64,000 nt of DNA from Filimonas sp. (GTDB taxonomy: Bacteria > Bacteroidota > Bacteroidia > Chitinophagales > Chitinophagaceae): assembly GCA_017306865.1 (NCBI GenBank), contig JAFKHH010000014.1, positions 1 to 64,000 on the forward strand, in the 5' to 3' direction. Positions 43,849-52,625 of this stretch are shown piece after piece. A program made the position numbers and the translations under genes. Below the pieces are notes generated by a model. It saw only the letters and a list, made by a program, of their open reading frames with translations, was not told the origin of the DNA and did no database searches. The stretch's first letter is position 1, and each line of letters begins with the position of its first letter.

Positions 43849-44988
43849 ATGGCTAACACAATAACATCTTCATCGGCATTTGCAGATACCAAATCGCACT
43901 ACAACATACTTGACGGATTACGAGGCATAGCAGCATTAACCGTTGTATGCTTTCACCTGTTTGAAGCTTATGCCACCAGTCACTTGGACCAAAAAATAAA
44001 TCATGGATACCTGGCTGTTGACTTCTTTTTTATATTGTCGGGTTTTGTTGTTGGCTATGCCTATGATGACCGCTGGAAAACAATGACCATAAAAGGCTTT
44101 CTTACCCGCAGGTTTATTCGTTTACACCCGATGGTTGTTATTGGTGCAGTCATAGGCGCTATTATGTTCTATACGCAAGGCTGTGCTACATGGGATGTTT
44201 CAAAAATATCCATCACCATGCTGCTGGTAGCCACTTTGCTGAATGCCTTTCTTATTCCCGCCACCACAGGTTTTGAGATCCGTGGCGTGGGCGAAATGTA
44301 TCCTTTGAACGGGCCAAGCTGGTCACTGTTCTTTGAGTACATCGGGAATATTCTATACGCATTATTCATTCGTAAACTTCCAACCAAAGCACTTGCAATA
44401 CTTGTTATCATTGCAGGTTGCGGATTGGCGGCATTTGCCATATGGGGCCCGTATGGCGATATATGTGTAGGTTACTCTTTAACCGGCGACAATATGCTTG
44501 GCGGTTCTTTACGCCTGTTGTTTTCATTCTCCGCAGGGCTACTGCTCTCAAGAATATTTAAACCAATTAATGTAAAAGGCATTTTCTGGATAGGCAGTCT
44601 TGCTATTGTCATCTTATCCGCAATGCCACGGGTCGGCGGCAGTGAACACTTATGGATGAATGGCCTGTACGATACCTTCTGTTTTGCAATTATTTTCCCA
44701 TTACTTGTTTACCTGGGCGCGTCGGCAAAGACGACTAATAAATACACGCTCAGGATATGCAAATTCTTAGGCGACATCTCCTATCCGTTATACATGGTAC
44801 ATTATCCATTCATCTACCTGTACTATGCGTGGGTAAAGAATAAAAACCTCACATTCACTGAATCTTTACCGGGTGCATCAGCCCTGGTTATTGGCAGTAT
44901 CTTATTAGCCTATCTCTGTTTAAAATTATACGATGAACCCGTGCGGAAATATCTTACAAAGCGATTTTTAAAAACACAATCGAAATAA
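43849..44988 (+). CDS. Acyltransferase-3 family membrane protein (OafA/YrhL-like)
   Basis: From the ATG at 43849 the protein has 379 residues; a longer frame from TTG 43798 is less likely. It has about ten hydrophobic segments and the family signature near the N terminus: NILDGLRGIAALTVVCFH, with the conserved histidine of the acyltransferase-3 family, followed by YLAVDFFFILSGFVV and FLTRRFIRLHP. It probably transfers an acyl group, often acetyl, to a surface polysaccharide or lipid. It is flanked on both sides by direct copies of a MITE-like repeat. Confidence 0.92.
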   Translation: MANTITSSSAFADTKSHYNILDGLRGIAALTVVCFHLFEAYATSHLDQKINHGYLAVDFFFILSGFVVGYAYDDRWKTMTIKGFLTRRFIRLHPMVVIGAVIGAIMFYTQGCATWDVSKISITMLLVATLLNAFLIPATTGFEIRGVGEMYPLNGPSWSLFFEYIGNILYALFIRKLPTKALAILVIIAGCGLAAFAIWGPYGDICVGYSLTGDNMLGGSLRLLFSFSAGLLLSRIFKPINVKGIFWIGSLAIVILSAMPRVGGSEHLWMNGLYDTFCFAIIFPLLVYLGASAKTTNKYTLRICKFLGDISYPLYMVHYPFIYLYYAWVKNKNLTFTESLPGASALVIGSILLAYLCLKLYDEPVRKYLTKRFLKTQSK

Positions 44989-45022
44989 TTTTCACGCAAT
45001 AGCGATGAATAATAAATAAACA

Positions 45023-45403
45023 TTGCTGTCCGGGTAAGCATGCTGCAAAAGGTTCGAAATTCTTTGCGGCAATGATTTACAGTTAAAAAAACATATTGCT
45101 AAAACCGGGGGTTTCTTGTTTTTTAATCTTTCCGGGAAACGTCCGGCCTCAGAAAAGCTGCGTTAAGAAAATTGGCATGAACGCCGGAAAAATCCATTGC
45201 TGTTTGAGCCAGGCGTAACTTATTGTACTTAATCTGTAAGCGGCGAGTTCAATGGATTTCGGCGGTCAGGACAATTTTTAGCCTGCTTTTCTGCAGCCTT
45301 GATCTTTTTGGTTACTTTTTGTATCAAGACAAAAAGTAACACCGTCGGTAGACAGTTGAATGCTTACACTTTGATAGCAAATAAATTTTACCCGGGCAAC
45401 AAT
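45023..45403. repeat. MITE-like repeat family, copy 3
   Basis: This copy begins with TTGCTGTCCGGGTAA and ends with TTTACCCGGGCAACAA, which are terminal inverted repeats. The central part (aaacgtccggcctcag..., then cgagttcaatggatttcgg..., then gttactttttgtatcaagac...) repeats the sequence at 43260-43500, in the same orientation. It lies immediately downstream of the acyltransferase gene. Confidence 0.9.
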
Positions 45404-45799
45404 AATAAAAATATACCGTGAAATTCTTCTCCGATATCTCTCCTGCCACGACTAGTGCATGGCAAAGGAGGTTGAAACGGGAACGGATTTTTGTATTCTG
45501 CCCGGTTTCAAATCACCCGTCCCTTAATATTTTTCCCGATCGCGATAGTCACCACAGTTATTGAACGCTGGCAACATCATTGCTTATCTCCATTCGACCC
45601 CGCTAACGTGCGCGCGTTATTAAAACTCAATTCTAAAGAAATTCTAAAGATTTCACCCGAAAAACAAAGAATTAATGACCGTTAGTCACCTGATTGTCAT
45701 TTGTTTACACCCCTCCCTTTTTACTGATCTCGTAAGATAACCGGCCTCATTTGAACTTGTTTTGCACAAACAAAATCGAAAAACTAAAACTATACGCAG
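45404..45799. other. Leader of the imelysin operon
   Basis: No ORF is supported. The stretch just upstream of 45800 should hold the promoter of the iron-uptake operon. I see a possible TTTG near 45701 and no clear Fur-type palindrome, so I do not assign one. Confidence 0.4.
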
Positions 45800-46933
45800 A
45801 TGAAAAAAAGTATGCAGAAAGGTTTGTATGTATTAGCGCTCGGAGGCATGATCACTATGGGCTCGTGCAAGAAAGATAAAGATCAAACCCCATCTTACAC
45901 TGTTCCTACAACATACAATTTCGACAATGTTGAATACAAAGACGGAGCAGCAAGAGTAAGCATGTCATTGGCTTTTGGTGCCTACCTTGGCAAAGCCACA
46001 TCGCGTCAGCTAAACCAGGATACGATCAATAATCTCTGGAACAATGCCAACACCAGCTACACAGCCGAACTGGTTGTTAACTACCCTTACGCTTTTGATG
46101 CACTGAATGCATCTGGTCTGAATATAGCAGGTAAAATGAATGATGCAGCTACGTTTAAAGCGTATGCCGATTCAATGGTACTGATGAGCCAGAACAGGAA
46201 TGCTACGGCGTCCCAGGGCGTTGCAGGTAAAATAGTCAACCGCCTTGTAAACTATACCGGCCTTGAGTTTAACCAACTCGTTGTAAAAGGCTTTTTTGGT
46301 GGCATGAGCATGGCAAACGTGATCACGTTACTAAACAAAGTTCCAAATGATGATAACAATACTGTTGTAGCCGGTTCAGGCACTGCTATGCAGCATGACT
46401 GGGACCTGGCATTTGGTTATATAGGCCTGCCTAAAGATTATGACTCTGCTATCAACTATACCGTAGCACCATACAATACCAACCCGGCAAGACCATTGGG
46501 TATCGGTGGTTACTTCTTCGAGAGAGCGCGTCCTATCAAAGCAGGCGGCATTATTTTCGAAGCTTTCAGAAAAGGACGTGCAGCTATCAATGCAAAAGAT
46601 TATGGTACGCGTGATGCAGCTATTGCAACCATTAAAGAATACCTGGAAAAAACATTGGCAGCCTCCGCAGATGCGTACCTCGCGTTATCATCCACACGTG
46701 GTGGCGATGTTGCCGCAAGGTTCCATGACTATTCTGAAGCATTAGGTTTTACACTTGCGTTAAAATACCGTCCTGCGTCCAGCAAGTTAACAGATGCCAA
46801 CTACCAGGTACTGCTGACTACACTTAAAACGGATTACTGGACACTAAACGATACTCCGGCAACCGGGGAAACAAAAGGAAAAATTACCAAGCTAAGGGAT
46901 ATACTTTCTGCGGCATACGGAAAACTGGATTAA
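45800..46933 (+). CDS. DUF4856 lipoprotein, first gene of imelysin operon
   Basis: The 377-residue product has a lipobox near residue 23 (GMITMGSCKKDKD). The body is the helical DUF4856 type (TTYNFDNVEYKDGAARVSMS, HDWDLAFGYIGLPKDYD), which is distantly imelysin-like. These proteins occur in Bacteroidota with imelysin, HTTM and TonB receptor genes and are thought to bind iron or an iron-binding partner at the outer membrane surface. A hairpin separates it from the next gene. Confidence 0.85.
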   Translation: MKKSMQKGLYVLALGGMITMGSCKKDKDQTPSYTVPTTYNFDNVEYKDGAARVSMSLAFGAYLGKATSRQLNQDTINNLWNNANTSYTAELVVNYPYAFDALNASGLNIAGKMNDAATFKAYADSMVLMSQNRNATASQGVAGKIVNRLVNYTGLEFNQLVVKGFFGGMSMANVITLLNKVPNDDNNTVVAGSGTAMQHDWDLAFGYIGLPKDYDSAINYTVAPYNTNPARPLGIGGYFFERARPIKAGGIIFEAFRKGRAAINAKDYGTRDAAIATIKEYLEKTLAASADAYLALSSTRGGDVAARFHDYSEALGFTLALKYRPASSKLTDANYQVLLTTLKTDYWTLNDTPATGETKGKITKLRDILSAAYGKLD

Positions 46934-46949
46934 CATTCACGATAACAAT

Positions 46950-47001
46950 AAAAGCCACGGGCAGATTTCTTTCGAAAGAAAGTAGTCTGCTTTTGGCTTT
47001 A
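46950..47001 (+). terminator. Intra-operon hairpin
   Basis: AAAGCC, CAGA and CTTTC on the left pair with GAAAG, TCTG and GGCTTT on the right, around a central ttcgaaagaa. It lies between the DUF4856 and imelysin genes, with no U tract longer than three, so it may be an attenuator or mRNA-stabilising hairpin that keeps the first gene more abundant. Confidence 0.65.
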
Positions 47002-47029
47002 CATAAACACACTAAAACAAATAACTTAT

Positions 47030-48121
47030 ATGAAAAAGCGTACATGGATGTTCTTGCTTGTAGCAGCTTGTACTTCCTCTATCTTTTACGCCTGTAGCAA
47101 AGGAGATAATGGAGGCAACGATACCGGCGGCAACGCGCCGGATGCATTTAAAACGGCTATGCTTACCAACTATGCAGATACACTTATCATTCCTGCATAT
47201 ACCGATCTGCTGGCAAAGCTGCAAGCACTGGAGACTGCTGCCAATACTTTTTTGACAAGCCCTTCTACCAATTCGCAGGCCACCCTAAAAGTATCTTTCA
47301 AAGATGCTTATATCAGCTATGAGAAAGTTGCATTTGCTTATTTCGGGCCGGGCGGCACAGCAGCTTTGAACAATAGCCTGAATGTATTTCCTGCCAATAC
47401 CAAACGCATAGAAGCTGGCATAGCCAGCGGCACTTATAGTTTTACGGTGCCTGTAGCATCTGACAGCATCCAGGGATTTCCTGCACTCGATTACTTGTTT
47501 TTTTCTACAGATGCTGTAACAAAGTTTGCGGATGCAGGCGCAGCCAACAGGAAAAAATACGTCCAGGATATTGTGTCAAGAATGAAGTCACTGGTAACTG
47601 ATGTGCTGTCGCAATGGAAAACCAATTACCGTGCAGGCTTCATTGCCAATACTAAACTGGATGTAGGTAGCTCTATGGGATACATCATTAACCAACTGGC
47701 TTTTGAAATGGACCAGATGAAAGGCCCAAGAATTGGCTGGCCTTTTGGTAAAATGTCTGGCGGTACCGCCTACCCCACTAATTGCGAAGGTTATTACGGC
47801 AGCTTTTCTGTAAGCCTTGCAGTAGCCAACCTTACCAGTTTAAAAAACTACTACACAGGCGGCACCGGGCGAGGCATTGATGATTACCTCTTACTCCTTG
47901 GCAAATCTTCTTTAAACAGTACTGTACTGGCCAGGTTTGATGCAGCTATAGCAGCCTTGCAGGCAATTCCGGAACCTATGTCAGCATCATTTACCAACAG
48001 TAATTCCCCTTACATAGACGACGCTTATACTAAAATACAACTACTGTTAACCGCGATCAAAACAGACGTGGCATCTGCCACCAGCATACGCATAACCTAC
48101 CAGGATAGTGATGGAGATTAA
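47030..48121 (+). CDS. Imelysin-family lipoprotein (M75-type)
   Basis: The 363-residue lipoprotein has a lipobox SSIFYACSKGD (cysteine near residue 22). It is all-helical in type with the imelysin features FKDAYISYEKVAFAYFGPGG near 95 and IQGFPALDYLFFS near 165, which stands where peptidase-M75 proteins have GxHxxE. Imelysin-type proteins are iron-responsive and take part in iron uptake (EfeO/IPA relatives), despite the peptidase name. It overlaps the next gene slightly, in an operon. Confidence 0.88.
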   Translation: MKKRTWMFLLVAACTSSIFYACSKGDNGGNDTGGNAPDAFKTAMLTNYADTLIIPAYTDLLAKLQALETAANTFLTSPSTNSQATLKVSFKDAYISYEKVAFAYFGPGGTAALNNSLNVFPANTKRIEAGIASGTYSFTVPVASDSIQGFPALDYLFFSTDAVTKFADAGAANRKKYVQDIVSRMKSLVTDVLSQWKTNYRAGFIANTKLDVGSSMGYIINQLAFEMDQMKGPRIGWPFGKMSGGTAYPTNCEGYYGSFSVSLAVANLTSLKNYYTGGTGRGIDDYLLLLGKSSLNSTVLARFDAAIAALQAIPEPMSASFTNSNSPYIDDAYTKIQLLLTAIKTDVASATSIRITYQDSDGD

Positions 48122-49448
48122 GTACCTGACAGATAAAAAATCTATTGCTCCACTTGTAGTCTTCAGGATTGCATTTGGGGCAATGATGTTTTTTAGTACC
48201 ATTCGTTTTTGGGCGAGAGGCTGGATTACAGAATTGTATGTAAAGCCTTCATTTTATTTTCCCCTTATGGACTGGCAGTGGGCAAAACCATTGGGTAGTA
48301 CAGGTATGCACCTGCTGTTTATACTTATAGCAGTTTCAGCGCTCTGCATTGCGTTAGGCTTTTTTTATCGCATAGCTACAGTGCTGTTCTTCCTCAGTTT
48401 TACTTATGTAGAGTTGATTGATGTTACCAACTATCTCAACCATTACTACTTTGTAAGCATTGTAAGTTTCCTGCTCATATTGTTACCGGCCAACAGGTAT
48501 TTTTCACTTGACGTTCGCCGCAATACATCCATCAGGTGCTTATACGTGCCTGCGTGGACCATTGGCGTCATCCGGTTACAAATGGGGATCGTTTATGTAT
48601 TTGCCGGTATAGCAAAACTGAATTATGACTGGCTGATCCAGGCGCTTCCTATGAAGATCTGGCTGCCTGCCAAAAGTCACTTACCACTTGTTGGGCCGCT
48701 TATGTATAAAACGTGGGTGGCTTATCTCTTTAGCTGGTTTGGGGCTATATATGATCTCTTTATTGTTTTCTTTTTGATCAACAAAAAAACGCGCCCTATC
48801 GCGTATGCGTTTGTATTGCTGTTCCACATTTCTACTGCAATATTTTTTCCCGGTATAGGCATGTTCCCTTATGTGATGATCGTTGGTAGTCTCGTATTTT
48901 TTGATGAAAGCGTACATTATCGCATACTGCGTTTACTGGGCAACAGCACTGTTGAAGGTGAAGAAAAAATGTATTATTTCAAGCCACCGGTTCAGCGCTC
49001 CATTTTCTTATTGCTGGGTATTTATTTCCTCCTGCAATTACTCTTGCCATTCCGCTACCTCGTTTACCCCAATCATCTTTTCTGGAGCGAGGAAGGCTAT
49101 CGTTTTTCCTGGAGAGTAATGCTGATGGAAAAATCCGGCAATACTTTTTTCTATGTGAAGGAACCAGCAAGCGGCAAAAAATATGAAGTGGCTAACAATA
49201 CATTCTTAACACCGCTACAGGAAAAAATGATGAGCACGCAACCCGATATGATGGTGCAGTACGCCCATTATTTACAGCAGGTATATGCACAAAAAGGCAT
49301 CAATGATCCGGAAGTGTACGCAGACGGTTATGTTGCACTAAACGGACGCCCTTCTGCACAATATATTGACTCAACTGTAAACCTGGCTAAACAGGCTGTC
49401 GGCTGGCAGCATTATACCTGGATATTACCTTATAAACACAATCAATAA
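48111..49448 (+). CDS. HTTM-domain membrane protein
   Basis: The chosen start is the ATG at 48111, overlapping the imelysin stop; a GTG one codon upstream is possible. The 445-residue product has many hydrophobic segments in its first 300 residues and belongs to the HTTM (vitamin K-dependent carboxylase-like) family: SIAPLVVFRIAFGAMMFFSTIRFW at the start, RLQMGIVYVFAGIAKLNYDWL near 165, and a soluble C terminus. HTTM proteins recur in imelysin operons of Bacteroidota. Their role in iron uptake is unknown. Confidence 0.88.
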   Translation: MEIKYLTDKKSIAPLVVFRIAFGAMMFFSTIRFWARGWITELYVKPSFYFPLMDWQWAKPLGSTGMHLLFILIAVSALCIALGFFYRIATVLFFLSFTYVELIDVTNYLNHYYFVSIVSFLLILLPANRYFSLDVRRNTSIRCLYVPAWTIGVIRLQMGIVYVFAGIAKLNYDWLIQALPMKIWLPAKSHLPLVGPLMYKTWVAYLFSWFGAIYDLFIVFFLINKKTRPIAYAFVLLFHISTAIFFPGIGMFPYVMIVGSLVFFDESVHYRILRLLGNSTVEGEEKMYYFKPPVQRSIFLLLGIYFLLQLLLPFRYLVYPNHLFWSEEGYRFSWRVMLMEKSGNTFFYVKEPASGKKYEVANNTFLTPLQEKMMSTQPDMMVQYAHYLQQVYAQKGINDPEVYADGYVALNGRPSAQYIDSTVNLAKQAVGWQHYTWILPYKHNQ

Positions 49449-49449
49449 G

Positions 49450-51633
49450 ATGAAATTATTTTATGCCTTCTTCTTTGGAGGCCTGCTGATATGCACTTCC
49501 CTTCTTGCCCAGCAAGACACCGTAAAAACCAGGCAACTGGATAGTGTTACCGTTACCGGTTCTTCACAGCGCGCCGCAGGAAAGCTTCGGCAGGTAGAAG
49601 GCACATCCATCTATGCCGGTAAAAAAACAGAGGTGATCAATATGGCAAATATCAACGCAAACCTGGCCACCAACAATGCAAGGCAAGTGTATGCGCGCAT
49701 AGCAGGTTTGAACATCTGGGAATATGATGGCGGCGGAATACAATTAGGCATTGGCGGCAGAGGGCTAAACCCTAGCAGGGTATCTAATTTTAATACCAGG
49801 CAAAACGGGTATGATATAAGTGCTGATGCATTAGGCTATCCTGAAAGTTATTATACCCCGCCAAACGAAGCGCTCGACAGGATAGAAATAGTACGTGGTG
49901 CGGCAAGCCTGCAATACGGAACACAATTCGGCGGCCTTGTAAATTTTCAATTAAAAAAAGGTGCTCCTGATAAACCGTTTGAATTTGTTACAAGACAAAC
50001 AGGAGGTTCATTTGGATTTTTCAATAGCTTCAATAGCATTGGCGGCACAACAGGCAAATTAAATTACTACGCTTATCTCCAATACAAGCGAGCAGATGGC
50101 TGGCGCCCCAATAGTCACTTTGATCAGCAGAATGCATACGTACATCTTGATTATGCGCTCACAAGTAAACTTAAGCTAACAGGAGAATATACGTTTATGC
50201 ACTACCTGGCCCAACAGCCAGGTGGGTTAACAGATGTGGACTTCAACAAAGACCCTTCTATTTCTGTACGTGACCGGAATTGGTTTAAGGTTAACTGGAA
50301 TCTCATAAGCCTTTCACTTGATTATTCATTTGACGAACAGACAAGGCTAAACCTGCGAACATACACACTTCAGGCAGGAAGGGAAGCACTAGGCATTCTT
50401 AATTATATAGACCGTGTTGATCCCGGAGGAAAAAGAGATCTGCTTATCGATCAATACCATAACTACGGTGCAGAGCTACGTTTCCTTCACAACTATAAAC
50501 TGATCAAAGGACAAACAAGTACATTCCTTGCCGGCGCACGCATTTACAAAGGCCTTACATTACGTTCCCAGGGCGATGCAGATGCAGGATCCGGAGCAAC
50601 ATTTGATTTCTTGGGTGATACGCGTACCGGTTCTGACTACCGGTTTCCGGGAACAAACCTTGCGCTGTTTACTGAAAACATTTTTCAGCTTACGGACAAA
50701 TGGAGTATAACACCGGGCGCCCGTTTTGAATATATTTCAACGAAAGCAGATGGTTATTATGCAACAAAGGCCAGCCCATACCCGCCCTATTCTTACCTGA
50801 GAAATTATGAGCAAAAACAAAACAACCGGTCATTTATTCTTTTCGGCATAGGTACTTCATATAAGCCTGTGGAGGGCATTGAATTCTATGCAAACATTTC
50901 ACAAAATTACCGGTCTATCAATTTCAATGATTTACGCGTGCTAAACCAGAATGCGCGTGTAGACTCCTTGCTGAAAGATGAAACAGGTTATACGGTTGAT
51001 GCCGGTATCCGTGGAAAATTAAGAGACTGGCTATACTATGACCTGACCGTTTTTTACTTAAAGTATAATGACAGGATCGGCTCTATCAATGTTACCAGTC
51101 CGGATAGTCTCGAAACATACCGTTACCGCAGAAATATTGCAGACAGCCGCAACCTTGGCTTTGAAGGCTTGATAGAAGCAGATATTTTAAAAGCAGTATC
51201 AAAAGGCGCCAGCCGTTATAAACTGGCTGTATATACAAACCTTGCGCTGATCGATGCACGTTATATTAATACACAAGAAACCGCCATAAAAAATAAGCTG
51301 GTTGAATTTGTTCCACCAGTACTGTTCAGAACCGGCGTTTCATTTGGCAACAAACGTTTTGACATCACCCTGCAATATTCTTATATAGCAAAACAGTATT
51401 CCGATGCCACCAATGCGGAATTTACACCAAGAGCAGTTGACGGGGCAGTTCCGGCTTACCAGGTAATGGACCTGAGCGCTAGTTATAACTGGAAACGTTT
51501 TACCTTATTTGGCAGCATTAATAACCTGACAAATGCAAAATATTTCACCCGGCGTGCAGACGGGTATCCGGGGCCAGGCATCTTACCTTCCGACCCAAGA
51601 GGCTACTACTTTACACTGATGTACAAGTTGTAG
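49450..51633 (+). CDS. TonB-dependent receptor (FecA/ferric-siderophore type)
   Basis: The 727-residue receptor has a signal peptide (1-20, ending LLAQQ) and lacks the carboxypeptidase-like N-terminal extension common in Bacteroidota. The plug domain includes VTVTGSSQRAAGKLRQVEGTSIYAGKK and EALDRIEIVRGAASLQYGTQFGGLVNF. The barrel ends with GYYFTLMYKL. It starts one base after the HTTM stop. With DUF4856, imelysin and HTTM it forms a likely ferric-ion or ferric-chelate import system, energised by TonB. Confidence 0.93.
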   Translation: MKLFYAFFFGGLLICTSLLAQQDTVKTRQLDSVTVTGSSQRAAGKLRQVEGTSIYAGKKTEVINMANINANLATNNARQVYARIAGLNIWEYDGGGIQLGIGGRGLNPSRVSNFNTRQNGYDISADALGYPESYYTPPNEALDRIEIVRGAASLQYGTQFGGLVNFQLKKGAPDKPFEFVTRQTGGSFGFFNSFNSIGGTTGKLNYYAYLQYKRADGWRPNSHFDQQNAYVHLDYALTSKLKLTGEYTFMHYLAQQPGGLTDVDFNKDPSISVRDRNWFKVNWNLISLSLDYSFDEQTRLNLRTYTLQAGREALGILNYIDRVDPGGKRDLLIDQYHNYGAELRFLHNYKLIKGQTSTFLAGARIYKGLTLRSQGDADAGSGATFDFLGDTRTGSDYRFPGTNLALFTENIFQLTDKWSITPGARFEYISTKADGYYATKASPYPPYSYLRNYEQKQNNRSFILFGIGTSYKPVEGIEFYANISQNYRSINFNDLRVLNQNARVDSLLKDETGYTVDAGIRGKLRDWLYYDLTVFYLKYNDRIGSINVTSPDSLETYRYRRNIADSRNLGFEGLIEADILKAVSKGASRYKLAVYTNLALIDARYINTQETAIKNKLVEFVPPVLFRTGVSFGNKRFDITLQYSYIAKQYSDATNAEFTPRAVDGAVPAYQVMDLSASYNWKRFTLFGSINNLTNAKYFTRRADGYPGPGILPSDPRGYYFTLMYKL

Positions 51634-51656
51634 TATCTTTAAGCAAAAGGACTAAA

Positions 51657-51718
51657 AGATATTCCATATCTCACTCAGAAGAATAATAAAATCATGCTTT
51701 TACAGATATGGAATATCT
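51657..51718. terminator. 15-bp inverted repeat after the TonB receptor
   Basis: AGATATTCCATATCT (51657-51671) and AGATATGGAATATCT (51704-51718) are perfectly complementary across a 32-base spacer, 24 bp after the receptor stop. The large loop makes it a weak classical terminator, but it could act as an RNA 3' stabiliser or a DNA binding site. Confidence 0.6.
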
Positions 51719-51887
51719 GGTTGGCTCTTAATTCAATTTGAAAGGGCTTTGTGTGTATTATGGTTGATAACGACATAGAGCAAAAATGCTACAGTGTAAT
51801 TCTAAAGAAATCTTGTGGTTTAAGCACAAAAACAAACACCGTTGATAAGTCTGTATAACTATTCTCCTTAATAAAACTGGCCGTAGA

Positions 51888-51895
51888 TAATTTTG
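51888..51895 (+). promoter_or_regulatory. Possible -7 box of the OmpR-type gene
   Basis: TAATTTTG matches the TAnnTTTG consensus, 52 bp before the ATG at 51948. I find no good TTTG at the expected distance upstream, so it is a weak call. Confidence 0.35.
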
Positions 51896-51947
51896 GACTG
51901 GTCATTGCAGGTACGATACCCGTTTTATAACAGCAAATGGTTTACAA

Positions 51948-52625
51948 ATGAAATTGTTATTAGTCGAAGATGAAATTGATTTATTAGACGAAATGGATGC
52001 CTACTTTTCGGAGCAAGGGCATTTGTGCGAGCGCGCGATAGATTTTGTGCAGGCAGAAGATAAACTGGCGCTGTACTCCTACGATGTTGTTATACTCGAT
52101 ATTACCTTGCCTGGCGGTAGCGGTCTGCAACTGCTGGAGATCTTAAAAAACAAATCAGCCGAAGCGGGTGTACTCATTCTATCTGCAAGAGATTCACTAA
52201 AGGACCGGCTTACCGGGCTGGACCTGGGGGCAGATGATTATTTAACGAAGCCCTTTTTCATGGAAGAGTTAAACGCACGCATTAATGCCATACAGAGAAG
52301 AAAATCATTTTCCGGCAGCGCGCTTATCAAAGCCGGTGACCTTGAAATAAATACACAGGCAAAAGAAGTCTACTGCCACGGCGAAAAAATAGCCCTCACA
52401 AAAAAGGAATATGAGCTCTTGCTTTATTTTATCATCAATAAAAAAAGAGTGGTAAGCAAAGAGTCTATAGCCATTCATTTATGGGGAGATAATTATGACC
52501 TCGCCGCCAGCTATGACATTATATACACGCATACCATGAACCTGCGTAAAAAGATCAGTAAGAACACCGGGGAAGACTATATAGAAACGGTGTACGGAAT
52601 GGGATATAAATGGATTAAGAAATGA
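51948..52625 (+). CDS. OmpR/PhoB-type response regulator
   Basis: The 225-residue protein has a receiver with D51 in VVILDITLPGGSG and K in DDYLTKPF, and a winged-helix DNA-binding domain (about 130-225: CHGEKIALTKKEYELLLYFI, then AASYDIIYTHTMNLRKKIS, GMGYKWI). It overlaps the kinase gene by 4 bp. The pair follows the iron-uptake operon by 314 bp. It resembles CusR/QseB-type systems, often linked to metal or envelope stress. Confidence 0.94.
   Translation: MKLLLVEDEIDLLDEMDAYFSEQGHLCERAIDFVQAEDKLALYSYDVVILDITLPGGSGLQLLEILKNKSAEAGVLILSARDSLKDRLTGLDLGADDYLTKPFFMEELNARINAIQRRKSFSGSALIKAGDLEINTQAKEVYCHGEKIALTKKEYELLLYFIINKKRVVSKESIAIHLWGDNYDLAASYDIIYTHTMNLRKKISKNTGEDYIETVYGMGYKWIKK

Noticed and set aside
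43163-45403. Composite transposon made of two MITE copies around the acyltransferase gene
   Set aside because: The repeats carry no transposase and there is no evidence of joint movement. I report only the direct-repeat flanking.
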